A stretch of DNA of 64,000 nucleotides from Betaproteobacteria bacterium HGW-Betaproteobacteria-16 (GTDB lineage Bacteria > Pseudomonadota > Gammaproteobacteria > Burkholderiales > Burkholderiaceae_C), in the NCBI GenBank assembly GCA_002840835.1, contig PHCQ01000014.1, positions 62,001 through 126,000 on the forward strand. Reading direction: 5' to 3'. This document shows, one piece after another, positions 34,149-43,530 of the stretch. The position numbers were made by a program, and so were the translations under genes. The notes below the pieces were generated by a model that searched no databases, was not told where the DNA came from, and saw only the letters and a list, made by a program, of their open reading frames with translations. Numbering within the stretch: the stretch's first letter is position 1; every line of letters starts with the position of its first letter.

Positions 34149-34679
34149 TCAACACGCCAGAGGACCCGCTGCCTCGCCCGCCTTCACCCACTGCACCACG
34201 TCGGCTTCCAGTGATTCGAGCGACGCGGTGGCGTCCAGGCTGAGTACGCCGGGTTCGTTGCCGGGGTCCTCCAGCGCTTCGAACTGGCTGGCCACCAGGC
34301 TCACAGGAAACAGATGGGCGGGTCTCGCAGCCACGCGTTCGCGGGCCTGGGCGGGTGTCAGAGCCAGAAAGACGAATCGAAGTCCGGGCACCGCCTGCCT
34401 CAAATGATCACGGTAGCGCTGTCTGAGCGCTGAACACGTCAGCACACAGCCGACCGACAGGCGCAGTTGAAGCTCTTTGGCCAGCGCGTCCAGCCACGAA
34501 TGGCGGTCGGCATCGGTCAAGGGCACACCGCTGCGCATCTTCTCCACACTCTGCGCAGAGTGGAAATCATCGCCTTCCAGCAAGGGAATGCCGAGCGCCT
34601 GGGCGCATCGTGACCCGAGGCTGGACTTGCCGCAACCGGCGACGCCCATGATCACCAAAAAGGCCTTTTCGGATGACAT
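34149..34679 (-). CDS. gntK: Gluconokinase
   Basis: Phosphorylates D-gluconate to 6-phosphogluconate with ATP, feeding the Entner-Doudoroff or pentose phosphate pathway. It has 176 residues from the start at 34679 (MSSEKAFLVIMGVAGCGKSS), with Walker A GVAGCGKSS and the GntK-specific segment LLEGDDFHSAQSVEKMRSGV and PLTDADRHSWL. VLTCSALRQRYRDHLR is also typical. In-frame starts at 34685 and 34736 exist but run into the operator and are less likely. It is first in an operon with the TRAP genes, divergent from gntR, and its operator lies 10 bp upstream. Confidence 0.93.
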   Translation of the reverse strand: MSSEKAFLVIMGVAGCGKSSLGSRCAQALGIPLLEGDDFHSAQSVEKMRSGVPLTDADRHSWLDALAKELQLRLSVGCVLTCSALRQRYRDHLRQAVPGLRFVFLALTPAQARERVAARPAHLFPVSLVASQFEALEDPGNEPGVLSLDATASLESLEADVVQWVKAGEAAGPLAC

Positions 34680-34688
34680 TGTCATTAT

Positions 34689-34701
34689 GGTAGCGCTATC
34701 C
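34689..34701. promoter_or_regulatory. GntR operator at gntK
   Basis: GGTAGCGCTATCC with the palindromic core TAGCGCTA, 10 bp before the gntK start. Same core as the perfect site at 34792-34805. A LacI-type repressor is encoded next door. Confidence 0.75.
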
Positions 34702-34791
34702 CAACAGGGGAAAAAATCAGGATCCGGATAGGGCAACGCGTGCCCGTGTCGATGGATCCTGTGGAGAATCAGAAGACTTGTGAGCCTTCAT

Positions 34792-34805
34792 GGATAGCGC
34801 TATCC
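34792..34805. promoter_or_regulatory. GntR operator at gntR
   Basis: GGATAGCGCTATCC, a perfect 14-bp palindrome without a spacer and with a central CG, typical of LacI-family sites. It is 37 bp upstream of gntR. Confidence 0.8.
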
Positions 34806-34842
34806 TACGCAAAATGCCTGGCACCCTCATCAGGGAAAACCC

Positions 34843-35868
34843 TTGACAACACCCGAACGCAGACGCCGCCCCAGTGGTCGCGTCACCCTCTCAGACGTGG
34901 CCAAAGCTGCCGCGGTCAGCCCCATCACCGCATCACGCGCACTGCGGGGCGAGCGCGGCGTGGCAGCAGGCCTCGTGGAACGGGTCAAGTTGGCGGCGAA
35001 GAATCTCGGATACGTGCCCGACCCCGCAGCGCGCGCCCTGGCTTCTCAACGGAGCGCGCAAGTGCCTGTGCTGGTGCCACTGCTGTCCAATGCACTGTTC
35101 GTGGACGTACTGGAGGCCGTGCACCGGACGCTTCAGCCGCACGGGTTCCAGACCCTGATCGGGGTCACGCACTACGACCCGGATCAGGAAGAGCAGTTGC
35201 TGAGCACGTACCTCGCCCACCGCCCCGCCGGGCTGCTGCTGACCGGCTTCGACCGCACCGAGGCCGCCAGACAGCTGGTTGCAAAAAGCGGTGTGCCCTG
35301 TGTGCACCTGATGGAGCTGACACAGGCCAGCGGCGTTTACTGCGTGGGATTCTCACAGCATGACGCGGGACACGACCTGACCGAACACCTGGTGGCGCGC
35401 GGACGAAAACGCATCGCTTTTGTGGCCGCCCAGCTCGACCCGCGCACCATGCAGCGCGCCGAGGGCTACCGTGCCTGCCTGCGCGAGCATGGGCTCTACG
35501 ACCCGCGGCTGGAGCTGCTCAGCCCGCAGCCTTCGTCCATGCGGCTGGGCGGTGAGTTGTTTGAAGACCTGCTGCGCACCCGACCCGACGTGGACGCCGT
35601 GTTTTTCTGCAACGACGACCTGGCGCAAGGTGGGTTGCTCACGGCACTTCGCCTGCGCATCGATGTCCCGGGGCAGATCGCGATCGCGGGCTTCAACGAC
35701 CTCTCCGGCAGCGACCTGATGGTGCCGCCGCTGACCACCGTTCGCACACCCCGCAGCGCGATCGGCGTGGCCAGCGCCCAAATGCTGCTGACTCTGATGC
35801 GCGGCGAATCACCGGCGCACAACTCGACCGATCTCGGCTTCGAACTCATGGTGCGCGCCAGCACTTGA
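34843..35868 (+). CDS. gntR: LacI-family regulator GntR (gluconate utilisation)
   Basis: A 341-residue repressor. The N-terminal helix-turn-helix and hinge read VTLSDVAKAAAVSPITASRA, then LRGERGVAAGLVERVKLAAK and LGYVPDPAARALAS. The PBP1-like effector domain (about 65-335) has the GntR-type segments FSQHDAGHDLTEHLVARGRK and CNDDLAQGGLLTALR. The start is TTG at 34843 with AGGGAA 6 bases upstream; no ATG or GTG is better placed. It is divergent from gntK-dctQMP with matching palindromes at both promoters. Gluconate or 6-phosphogluconate is the expected inducer (family inference). Confidence 0.9.
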   Translation: MTTPERRRRPSGRVTLSDVAKAAAVSPITASRALRGERGVAAGLVERVKLAAKNLGYVPDPAARALASQRSAQVPVLVPLLSNALFVDVLEAVHRTLQPHGFQTLIGVTHYDPDQEEQLLSTYLAHRPAGLLLTGFDRTEAARQLVAKSGVPCVHLMELTQASGVYCVGFSQHDAGHDLTEHLVARGRKRIAFVAAQLDPRTMQRAEGYRACLREHGLYDPRLELLSPQPSSMRLGGELFEDLLRTRPDVDAVFFCNDDLAQGGLLTALRLRIDVPGQIAIAGFNDLSGSDLMVPPLTTVRTPRSAIGVASAQMLLTLMRGESPAHNSTDLGFELMVRAST

Positions 35869-35894
35869 CCTCACTGCAGCGACGCATTCTGAAA

Positions 35895-35970
35895 CTTTGC
35901 GCCACAAACTAGGGTAATTCCCAGCCATCAAATGCAAGAGAGTACAAGCTTGGCTCCTTTGCGTACAAAC
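35895..35970 (+). promoter_or_regulatory. Pair of direct repeats upstream of the polyol operon
   Basis: CTTTGCGCCACAAAC (35895-35909) and CTTTGCGTACAAAC (35957-35970) lie in the same direction in the 188-bp gap before the binding protein gene. They are candidate half-sites for the AraC-family regulator encoded at the end of the operon. The 62-bp spacing is wide for one dimer. Confidence 0.35.
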
Positions 35971-36056
35971 CGCGCCTGACTGCAAGCCGAGAATTCTTCC
36001 ACGGTTCACCGAAAACCGTTGACCAGAAATCCCGCCCATTCTTCCAGGAGACAACT

Positions 36057-37364
36057 GTGAAATTCCGCCTTGCTTCTGTCCTGAGCGCCGCGTTGCTGAG
36101 CGCCGGCCTGGCACACGCCAACACCGAACTCGTGATCGCGACCGTGAACAACGGCCACATGATCGAGATGCAGAAGCTCAGCAAGAGCTTCGAGGCCGCC
36201 AACCCCGACATCAAACTGAAGTGGGTCACGCTGGAAGAAGGCGTTCTGCGCCAACGCGTCACCACCGACATCGCCACCAAGGGCGGTCAGTTCGACATCA
36301 TGACCATCGGCATGTACGAAGCACCGATCTGGGGCAAGCGCGGCTGGCTGCAGGAACTCAAGACCGATGCCGCCTACGACGTGGACGACCTGCTGCCCGC
36401 CGTGCGCGGTGGCCTGACGGTCGGCGGCAAGCTCTACGCAGCCCCGTTCTACGGCGAGTCTTCGATGCTGATGTACCGCAAGGACCTGGCCGACAAGGCC
36501 GGTGTGAAGGTGGCCGAACGCCCGACCTGGACCGAAGTGAAGGACCTGGCAGCGAAGATCCATGATCCCAAGAACGGTGTGTACGGCATCTGCCTGCGCG
36601 GCAAACCGGGCTGGGGCGACAACATGGCCTTCCTGACCACCCTCGTCAACACCCATGGCGGCCAGTGGTTCGATATGGAATGGAAGCCGCAACTGGAATC
36701 CAAGCCCTGGAAAGACGCGATCAACTTCTATGTGGACCTGCTGAAGAACTACGGCCCACCCGGCTCCGCGGCCAACAGCTTCAACGAAATCCTGGCGCTG
36801 ACCAACTCGGGCAAATGCGGCATGTGGATCGACGCCACCATCGCTGCTTCGTTCGTCAGCGACCCCAAGCAGTCCAAGGTGGCAGAACACATGGCCTTCG
36901 CCCAGGCCCCCACAGCCGTCACGCCCAAGGGGGCCAACTGGTTGTGGTCCTGGAACCTCGCCATTCCCGCAGGTTCGAAAAAGGTCGATGCCGCCCAGAA
37001 GTTCGTGACCTGGGCGACCAGCAAGGACTACATCCAGCTCGTCGCCAAGACCAACGGCTGGGCCAACGTGCCCACCGGCACCCGCGCCAGCACGTATGCG
37101 TCGCCTGAGTTCCAGAAGGCCGCGCGCTTTGCGGCAGCCGAGAAGATGGCCATCGACAGCGCCAACCCGACCGACTCCACCCTGCCCAAGAGCCCTTACG
37201 TGGGCGTGCAGTTCGCGGCCATTCCGGAGTTCCAGGCCATTGGCATCGCGGTGGGGCAGCAGATGAGCGCTGCACTCGCTGGCAAGACCACGGTTGACGC
37301 CGCGCTGAAGGCCAGCCAGGTGGCGGCCGAGCGTGAGATGAAGAAAGCCGGCTATTACAAGTAA
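36057..37364 (+). CDS. Polyol ABC transporter substrate-binding protein (SmoE/MtlE-like)
   Basis: A periplasmic binding protein of 435 residues with a Sec signal (ASVLSAALLSAGLAHANTEL). It is a type 1 family extracellular solute-binding protein (ATKGGQFDIMTIGMYEAPIW; YAAPFYGESSMLMYRKDLAD; NSGKCGMWIDATIAASFV) of the sorbitol/mannitol branch. The start is GTG at 36057 with CAGGAG 6 bases upstream. It leads the operon of two permeases, an ATPase, two polyol dehydrogenases and an AraC regulator. A large hairpin repeat separates it from the permeases, which may favour higher expression of the receptor. Confidence 0.9.
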   Translation: MKFRLASVLSAALLSAGLAHANTELVIATVNNGHMIEMQKLSKSFEAANPDIKLKWVTLEEGVLRQRVTTDIATKGGQFDIMTIGMYEAPIWGKRGWLQELKTDAAYDVDDLLPAVRGGLTVGGKLYAAPFYGESSMLMYRKDLADKAGVKVAERPTWTEVKDLAAKIHDPKNGVYGICLRGKPGWGDNMAFLTTLVNTHGGQWFDMEWKPQLESKPWKDAINFYVDLLKNYGPPGSAANSFNEILALTNSGKCGMWIDATIAASFVSDPKQSKVAEHMAFAQAPTAVTPKGANWLWSWNLAIPAGSKKVDAAQKFVTWATSKDYIQLVAKTNGWANVPTGTRASTYASPEFQKAARFAAAEKMAIDSANPTDSTLPKSPYVGVQFAAIPEFQAIGIAVGQQMSAALAGKTTVDAALKASQVAAEREMKKAGYYK

Positions 37365-37390
37365 GCATTGAGCCGTGAGAAGGCCGCTCG

Positions 37391-37479
37391 CTCCCTGTCC
37401 CGTGCGCGGGACAGGGTTGGGGTGAGGGTCTTCGCGCTGCCAGCCCTCACCCTCCGCCCTCTCCCGCACGCGGGAGAGG
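37391..37479. repeat. Double-hairpin palindromic repeat inside the polyol operon
   Basis: The first arm holds a perfect 10-bp stem, CCCTGTCCCG / CGGGACAGGG. The second holds a perfect 8-bp stem, CTCTCCCG / CGGGAGAG. They are joined by complementary GGGGTGAGGG (left) and CCCTCACCCT (right), so the 89 bp form one large inverted structure. The sequence type is a common dispersed intergenic repeat of proteobacteria (general knowledge). It sits between the receptor and permease genes. Confidence 0.75.
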
Positions 37480-37518
37480 CAGTTTGAATCCCCTGCCTTC
37501 GATGCACCAGGGTCTCCC

Positions 37519-38379
37519 ATGAACCGTCTGCTCCCCCGACTGCTGCTCACGCCTGCCGTGGCCACGCTCTTCCTGTGGATGATCGTGCCGCTGGTGATGA
37601 CGATCTATTTCAGCCTCATCCGCTACAACCTGCTGCAGCCAGACCAGTCAGGATTCATCGGCCTGGAGAACTTCGAATACTTCGTCACCGACCCTTCGTT
37701 CGGAGCCGCAGTGTGGAACACGATCCTGCTGCTTGGCAGCGTGATCCTGATCACCGTGGTCTTCGGGGTGGCGATCGCACTGCTGATCAACGAGCCTTTT
37801 GCCGGTCGCGGTCTGGTGCGCGTTTTGCTGATTTCGCCCTTCTTCGTCATGCCCACCGTCAATGCGCTGATGTGGAAAAACATGATGATGAACCCCATCT
37901 ACGGTGTGTTGGCACAGGTGTGGCTGTTTTTCGGCGCCACCCCGGTCGACTGGCTCACCGACCACCCGCTGTTTTCCATCATCGTGATGGTGTCGTGGCA
38001 GTGGCTGCCGTTTGCCACGCTGATCTTCATGACCGCATTGCAGAGCATGGACCGCGAGCAGCTAGAGGCCGCCCGCATGGACGGCGCCACCTACGGCCAG
38101 CAATTGCGCTACCTCTACATCCCGCATCTGGGCCGATCCGTGGCCGTGGTGGTGATGATCGAGCTGATCTTCCTGCTCAGTGTGTTTGCCGAGATCTACA
38201 CCACCACAGCCGGTGGCCCGGGTGATGCCAGCACCAACGTGGCCTTCCTGATCTTCAAGCAGGCACTGCTGAATTTTGATGCCGGTGTCGCCTCTGCCGG
38301 CGCCCTGTTCGCCATCGTGATGGCGAACGTCGCCGCGATCTTCCTGATCCGCATGGTCGGGAAAAACCTGGACAAGTGA
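37519..38379 (+). CDS. Polyol ABC transporter permease 1 (SmoF/MtlF-like)
   Basis: A 286-residue MalF-type inner-membrane permease with six helices. The coupling-helix EAA motif is EQLEAARMDGATYGQQLRYL followed by YIPHLGRS. The N-terminus TPAVATLFLWMIVPLVMTIY and the GPGDASTNVAFLIFKQ end region are typical of mannitol/sorbitol systems. The second permease follows after 9 bp. Confidence 0.92.
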   Translation: MNRLLPRLLLTPAVATLFLWMIVPLVMTIYFSLIRYNLLQPDQSGFIGLENFEYFVTDPSFGAAVWNTILLLGSVILITVVFGVAIALLINEPFAGRGLVRVLLISPFFVMPTVNALMWKNMMMNPIYGVLAQVWLFFGATPVDWLTDHPLFSIIVMVSWQWLPFATLIFMTALQSMDREQLEAARMDGATYGQQLRYLYIPHLGRSVAVVVMIELIFLLSVFAEIYTTTAGGPGDASTNVAFLIFKQALLNFDAGVASAGALFAIVMANVAAIFLIRMVGKNLDK

Positions 38380-38388
38380 GCGCATCCC

Positions 38389-39219
38389 ATGCCACGTCAA
38401 CCCACTTTCACCCCCGCCTACCTCGTGCGCTCCGTTGGAGCCTGGGCCGTGGCCCTGCTGCTCTTCTTCCCGCTGGGCTGGCTGCTGCTGACCGCGTTCA
38501 AGACCGAACTGCAGGCCATTGCCGTGCCGCCCGAGCTGTTCTTCAGCCCCACGCTGGAGAACTTCCACGAGGTGCAGGAACGCAGCGACTACCTGCACTA
38601 CGCCTGGAATTCGGTGGTCACCAGCGTGGTGTCCACCCTGTTCGGCCTGGCCATTGCAGCGCCGGCGGCCTATGCCATGGCCTTTCACAAAGGCAAGCGC
38701 GACAAGGACATCCTGATGTGGATGCTGTCCACCAAGATGATGCCGGCCGTGGGTGCCCTGGTACCGATCTATGTGATCGCACAGAAGAGCCACCTGCTCG
38801 ACACCCAGCTCGCGCTCATCATCGTGTTCACCCTGTCCAACCTGCCCATCATGGTGTGGATGCTGTATTCGTCCTTCAAGGAGATTCCGAACGAGATCCT
38901 GGAGGCCGCGCGCATGGACGGCGCCACGCTCTGGCAGGAGGCCACCAAAGTGTTGCTGCCGCTGGGCATGGGCGGCCTCGCGTCTACCGGCCTGCTGTGT
39001 CTGGTGCTGAGCTGGAACGAAGCCTTCTGGAGCCTCAACCTTACCGCCGCCAAGGGAGGCACCCTGGCCACGCTGATTGCCAGCTACTCCAGCCCTGAAG
39101 GTCTGTTCTGGGCCAAGCTGTCAGCCGCCTCGCTGATGGCCATTGCGCCCATCGTGGTCTTTGGCTGGTTCAGCCAGAAGCAACTCGTCCAGGGTCTGAC
39201 CTTCGGCGCCGTCAAGTAA
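38389..39219 (+). CDS. Polyol ABC transporter permease 2 (SmoG/MtlG-like)
   Basis: A 276-residue MalG-type permease with six helices. The EAA motif is NEILEAARMDGATLWQEATK followed by VLLPLGMGG. The C-terminal FSQKQLVQGLTFGAVK is a hallmark of MalG-like proteins. It pairs with the preceding permease, 20 bp before the ATPase. Confidence 0.92.
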   Translation: MPRQPTFTPAYLVRSVGAWAVALLLFFPLGWLLLTAFKTELQAIAVPPELFFSPTLENFHEVQERSDYLHYAWNSVVTSVVSTLFGLAIAAPAAYAMAFHKGKRDKDILMWMLSTKMMPAVGALVPIYVIAQKSHLLDTQLALIIVFTLSNLPIMVWMLYSSFKEIPNEILEAARMDGATLWQEATKVLLPLGMGGLASTGLLCLVLSWNEAFWSLNLTAAKGGTLATLIASYSSPEGLFWAKLSAASLMAIAPIVVFGWFSQKQLVQGLTFGAVK

Positions 39220-39239
39220 CCATCTTCAGGACAAGAACC

Positions 39240-40295
<1,056 letters not shown>

Positions 40296-40329
40296 CCCAG
40301 CACCCTCACCTTTGTCATTCACTCAAACC

Positions 40330-41070
40330 ATGAGTCAAGCACAAGCTCAAGCACTTGCCGGTCAGGTCGCTGCCATCACGGGCGCAGCATCGGGCATCGG
40401 TTTCGCCAGTGCGCAGGCCATGGTGGCAGCGGGCGCGCAGGTCGTGCTGATCGACCGCGACTCCGCTGCATTGGCCAGGGCCTGCGAGTCCCTGGGCGCC
40501 GCCGCCCTGCCCCTGGTGCTGGACCTGCTGGACCCTGATCAGTGCACAGCCATGCCAGCGCAGGTGCTCGCCCTGGCCGGCCGGCTTGATGTGTTTCACG
40601 CCAACGCCGGCCTTTACGTGGGCGGCGACCTCATCGACGCCAGCGACGAAGCCATCGACCGCATGCTGCACCTGAACATCAATGTGGTCATGAAGAACGT
40701 GCGCGGCGTGCTGCCGCACATGATCGAACGCGGCAGCGGCGACATCATCGTCACGAGCTCGCTGGCCGCCCACTTTCCCACACCCTGGGAACCGGTCTAC
40801 GCCTCGTCCAAATGGGCCATCAACTGCTTTGTGCAGACCGTGCGCAGACAGGTCTTCAAACACGGCATCCGGGTGGGCGCGATCTCGCCCGGCCCGGTGA
40901 TCACCTCACTGCTGGCCGACTGGCCCGCCGACAAGCTGCAGGAGGCCAAGGCCAACGGCTGCCTGATCGAAGCATCGGAAGTGGCCGAGGTCGTGCTCTT
41001 CATGCTCACACGACCGCGCGGCATGACGATCCGCGACGTCGTGATGATGCCCACCCAGTTCGATCTCTGA
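40330..41070 (+). CDS. Short-chain polyol dehydrogenase (ribitol/sorbitol 2-dehydrogenase-like)
   Basis: An SDR of 246 residues. The cofactor motif is ITGAASGIGFASAQ with Asp in VVLIDRD (NAD preference). HANAGLYVGGD and the catalytic Ser143/144, Tyr157 and Lys161 (VYASSKWAINCFVQTVRRQV) follow. The C-terminal TRPRGMTIRDVVMMPTQFDL is typical of polyol SDRs. It probably oxidises ribitol, xylitol or sorbitol at C2. The ATG at 40330 fits the family N-terminus better than an in-frame TTG at 40312; no strong ribosome site is seen for either. The exact polyol is uncertain. Confidence 0.82.
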   Translation: MSQAQAQALAGQVAAITGAASGIGFASAQAMVAAGAQVVLIDRDSAALARACESLGAAALPLVLDLLDPDQCTAMPAQVLALAGRLDVFHANAGLYVGGDLIDASDEAIDRMLHLNINVVMKNVRGVLPHMIERGSGDIIVTSSLAAHFPTPWEPVYASSKWAINCFVQTVRRQVFKHGIRVGAISPGPVITSLLADWPADKLQEAKANGCLIEASEVAEVVLFMLTRPRGMTIRDVVMMPTQFDL

Positions 41071-41131
41071 CCGCCCCCTTGATTCACATCGCTCCGTTTT
41101 CGACACCCTGCCCCAAGGGTCATTGCTCACC

Positions 41132-42550
41132 ATGAACACCATACTGCACCTGGGCCTGGGCTCGTTCCATCGCGCGCACCAGGCCGTTTATGTCCATCAG
41201 CTGCGGCAGCTTGGCGACAAGCGCTGGCGCATCGCCGCAGGCAACCTGCGCCCCGACATGCAGGACACCATCGCTGCACTGCAGTCACAGGGTGGCGCCT
41301 ACACGCTGGAAACCGTGACGCCGCAAGGCGAGCGCAGCTACACGCGCATCACCTCGATTGAACAGGTGATCCCCTGCCAGGCCGATCTGTCGCCCCTGGT
41401 GGCCGTGGGCGCCGACCCTGCCACACGCATCATTTCTTTCACCGTCACCGAAGCGGGCTACTACCTCGACGCAAAAAACCGCCTTGACTGGGCCGGATTC
41501 CCGGAACTGCGCGCCGACCTGGAGGCCATGAAAGCGGGCCAGGTCGGCCACACGCTCTACGGCGCCCTGGTCACCCTGCTGCGAGCGAGGGTGAAGGCTG
41601 GTGCCGGTCCTGTCACGCTGCTGAACTGCGACAACCTGCGCCACAATGGTGAACGCGCGCGCAGCGGTCTGCTGCAGTTCATCGACGCGCTGGGCGACTC
41701 GCGCCTCAAAGCCTGGGTCGAAGCCCAGACCAGCAGCCCCAACGCCATGGTGGACCGCATCACGCCCCGCCCCTCGCCCGACGTGGTCCAGCGCGTCACA
41801 ACCGCCACCGGTGAACACGACCCAGCCGCGCTCATGGCCGAGAGCTTCATCCAGTGGGTGATTGAAGATAATTTCATCGCTGGCCGGCCTGACTGGGAGC
41901 GCGTCGGCGTGGAGATGGTGGAGTCCGTGGATGCCTTTGAGGAAGCCAAGATCCGCTTGCTCAACGCCTCACACAGTTGCATCGCCTGGGCCGGCACCCT
42001 GCTGGGCTTGCGCTACATCCATGAAGGCACGCAGCATGCGGTGATCCGCCGCTTCGCCTACGATTACGTCACCGATGACGTGATTCCCGTACTGGACACC
42101 CCGGAAAATCCCTGCCCCATCCACCTGCCCTCCTACCGAGATGTGGTGCTTGACCGTTTCAGCAACCCCGCGATTGCCGACACCAACCAGCGTGTGGCCA
42201 TGGACGGCTTCAGCAAGATTCCGGGCTTCATCGTGCCAACCATCCGTGAGCGCCTGGCCCGGAGCGAGAGCATCGAAAGTGTGGCCATGCTGCCAGCGCT
42301 CTTTCTGGCCTACCTGCAGCGCTGGCACGCCGGGCAGCTTCCCTACATCTATCAGGACCAGGCCATGAAACCCGACACCGCACACGCCATCTGCGAAGCG
42401 GCCGACCCGGTGGCCGCATTCTGTGCCGAGCACACGCTGTGGGCCGAACTCGCCGCAGACGCCCGCCTGGTGGATGCGGTGCGCCGCGCCCGCGACCGGG
42501 TGAATCGTTTTGTCACCGCCCACACCGGCGTCGGTCCGGTTGCTGTCTGA
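41132..42550 (+). CDS. dalD: Mannitol dehydrogenase-family polyol dehydrogenase (D-arabinitol 4-dehydrogenase-like)
   Basis: A long-chain polyol dehydrogenase of 472 residues. The N-terminal LHLGLGSFHRAHQAVYVHQL holds the NAD motif and is closer to DalD than to longer mannitol 2-dehydrogenases. The catalytic K-x4-N-x2-H motif is EEAKIRLLNASHS (Lys273, Asn278, His281). It oxidises D-arabinitol to D-xylulose or mannitol to fructose; the first is favoured by length and N-terminus, which is a judgement by eye. No xylulokinase or fructokinase follows, so the ketose must be phosphorylated by an enzyme encoded elsewhere. Confidence 0.8.
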   Translation: MNTILHLGLGSFHRAHQAVYVHQLRQLGDKRWRIAAGNLRPDMQDTIAALQSQGGAYTLETVTPQGERSYTRITSIEQVIPCQADLSPLVAVGADPATRIISFTVTEAGYYLDAKNRLDWAGFPELRADLEAMKAGQVGHTLYGALVTLLRARVKAGAGPVTLLNCDNLRHNGERARSGLLQFIDALGDSRLKAWVEAQTSSPNAMVDRITPRPSPDVVQRVTTATGEHDPAALMAESFIQWVIEDNFIAGRPDWERVGVEMVESVDAFEEAKIRLLNASHSCIAWAGTLLGLRYIHEGTQHAVIRRFAYDYVTDDVIPVLDTPENPCPIHLPSYRDVVLDRFSNPAIADTNQRVAMDGFSKIPGFIVPTIRERLARSESIESVAMLPALFLAYLQRWHAGQLPYIYQDQAMKPDTAHAICEAADPVAAFCAEHTLWAELAADARLVDAVRRARDRVNRFVTAHTGVGPVAV

Positions 42551-42576
42551 CGCGGATCACCTCGCAGGGGAACACC

Positions 42577-43512
42577 ATGACCGTCCGCAGCCGCAGTGCC
42601 CCGCGCCAGATCAGACCCGAGCTGGAACACGAGCTGGCGCGCTCGCCCAACCTGGGCTATGAGTCGCCAGTCGACGTGGGTTTTGTGCGATGTCTGGCGC
42701 ATGGCTTTCCCACGCCGCTGGCGCGCTGGCACTACCACGACGAATACGAACTGCATCTGATCACCAGCACCAGCGGCAAGGTGTTCGTGGGCGACTGGAT
42801 CGGCACGTTCCAGCCTGGCCAGGTGGTGCTCACCGGCCCACGCCTGCCCCACAACTGGGTCAGCATGGACGTGCCTGAAGGCGGGGTGGCCCAGCGTGAT
42901 CTGGTGATCCAGTTCACCCATGAGCCGCTGGCGCAAGCTTCCGAAACCATCCCCGAATTGCGCGAAGTGCTGCCCCTGCTGGAGCGGGCCAAACACGGTA
43001 TCGAGTTCTTCGGCCTCTCTGAATCCGCTGAACAGCACTGGCACCGCGTGAAAGCCGCACGGGGTCTGCGCCGCCTCATCGCGTTCTGCGACTACCTGGC
43101 CGATCTCGCCGCCTGCACCGACTACCGCCAGCTCTCCAGCGTACAGTTGCAGAGCGACGACGACGACGCCTCCATTGACCAGATCCACGATGTGGTCAGC
43201 CGCATCACCAACCACCTGGCCGACGAACACTCCGCAGCCGCGCTGGCCGCCGAGTTGGGAATGAGTGAAAGCCGGTTCAGCCGTTTCTTCCGCAAGGCCA
43301 CCGGCAACACCTTCACCGATTTTGTGAACCGCGTGCGCATCAGCAGGGCCTGCCAGTTGCTCATGGACACCGATCAGCAGGTCACGCACATCTGCTTTGA
43401 GGTGGGTTTCAACAACGTGGCCAACTTCAACCGGCGCTTTCTGGAAATGAAAGGCATGACGCCCTCGGAATTCCGCAAGCAGTCCCTGAGCCGGTTCCGC
43501 GGCGCGGCATAA
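42577..43512 (+). CDS. AraC-family regulator of the polyol operon
   Basis: A 311-residue activator with an N-terminal cupin-type sensor (HGFPTPLARWHYHDEYELHL, FQPGQVVLTGPRLPHNW). The C-terminal double helix-turn-helix at about 205-305 reads LADEHSAAALAAELGMSESR, then FSRFFRKATG and ITNHL / VTHICFEVGFNNVANFNRRF, then LEMKGMTPSEFRK. The ATG at 42577 lies 26 bp after the dehydrogenase stop. As MtlR-like proteins do, it probably activates the transporter operon in response to a polyol. It is the last gene of the operon, so autoactivation is possible. Confidence 0.88.
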   Translation: MTVRSRSAPRQIRPELEHELARSPNLGYESPVDVGFVRCLAHGFPTPLARWHYHDEYELHLITSTSGKVFVGDWIGTFQPGQVVLTGPRLPHNWVSMDVPEGGVAQRDLVIQFTHEPLAQASETIPELREVLPLLERAKHGIEFFGLSESAEQHWHRVKAARGLRRLIAFCDYLADLAACTDYRQLSSVQLQSDDDDASIDQIHDVVSRITNHLADEHSAAALAAELGMSESRFSRFFRKATGNTFTDFVNRVRISRACQLLMDTDQQVTHICFEVGFNNVANFNRRFLEMKGMTPSEFRKQSLSRFRGAA

Positions 43513-43530
43513 GAGCCAGGGCAACAAGGT

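Noticed and set aside
36006-37565. A 519-codon open frame on the minus strand over the polyol receptor gene
   Set aside because: Antisense shadow of a clear periplasmic binding protein gene.
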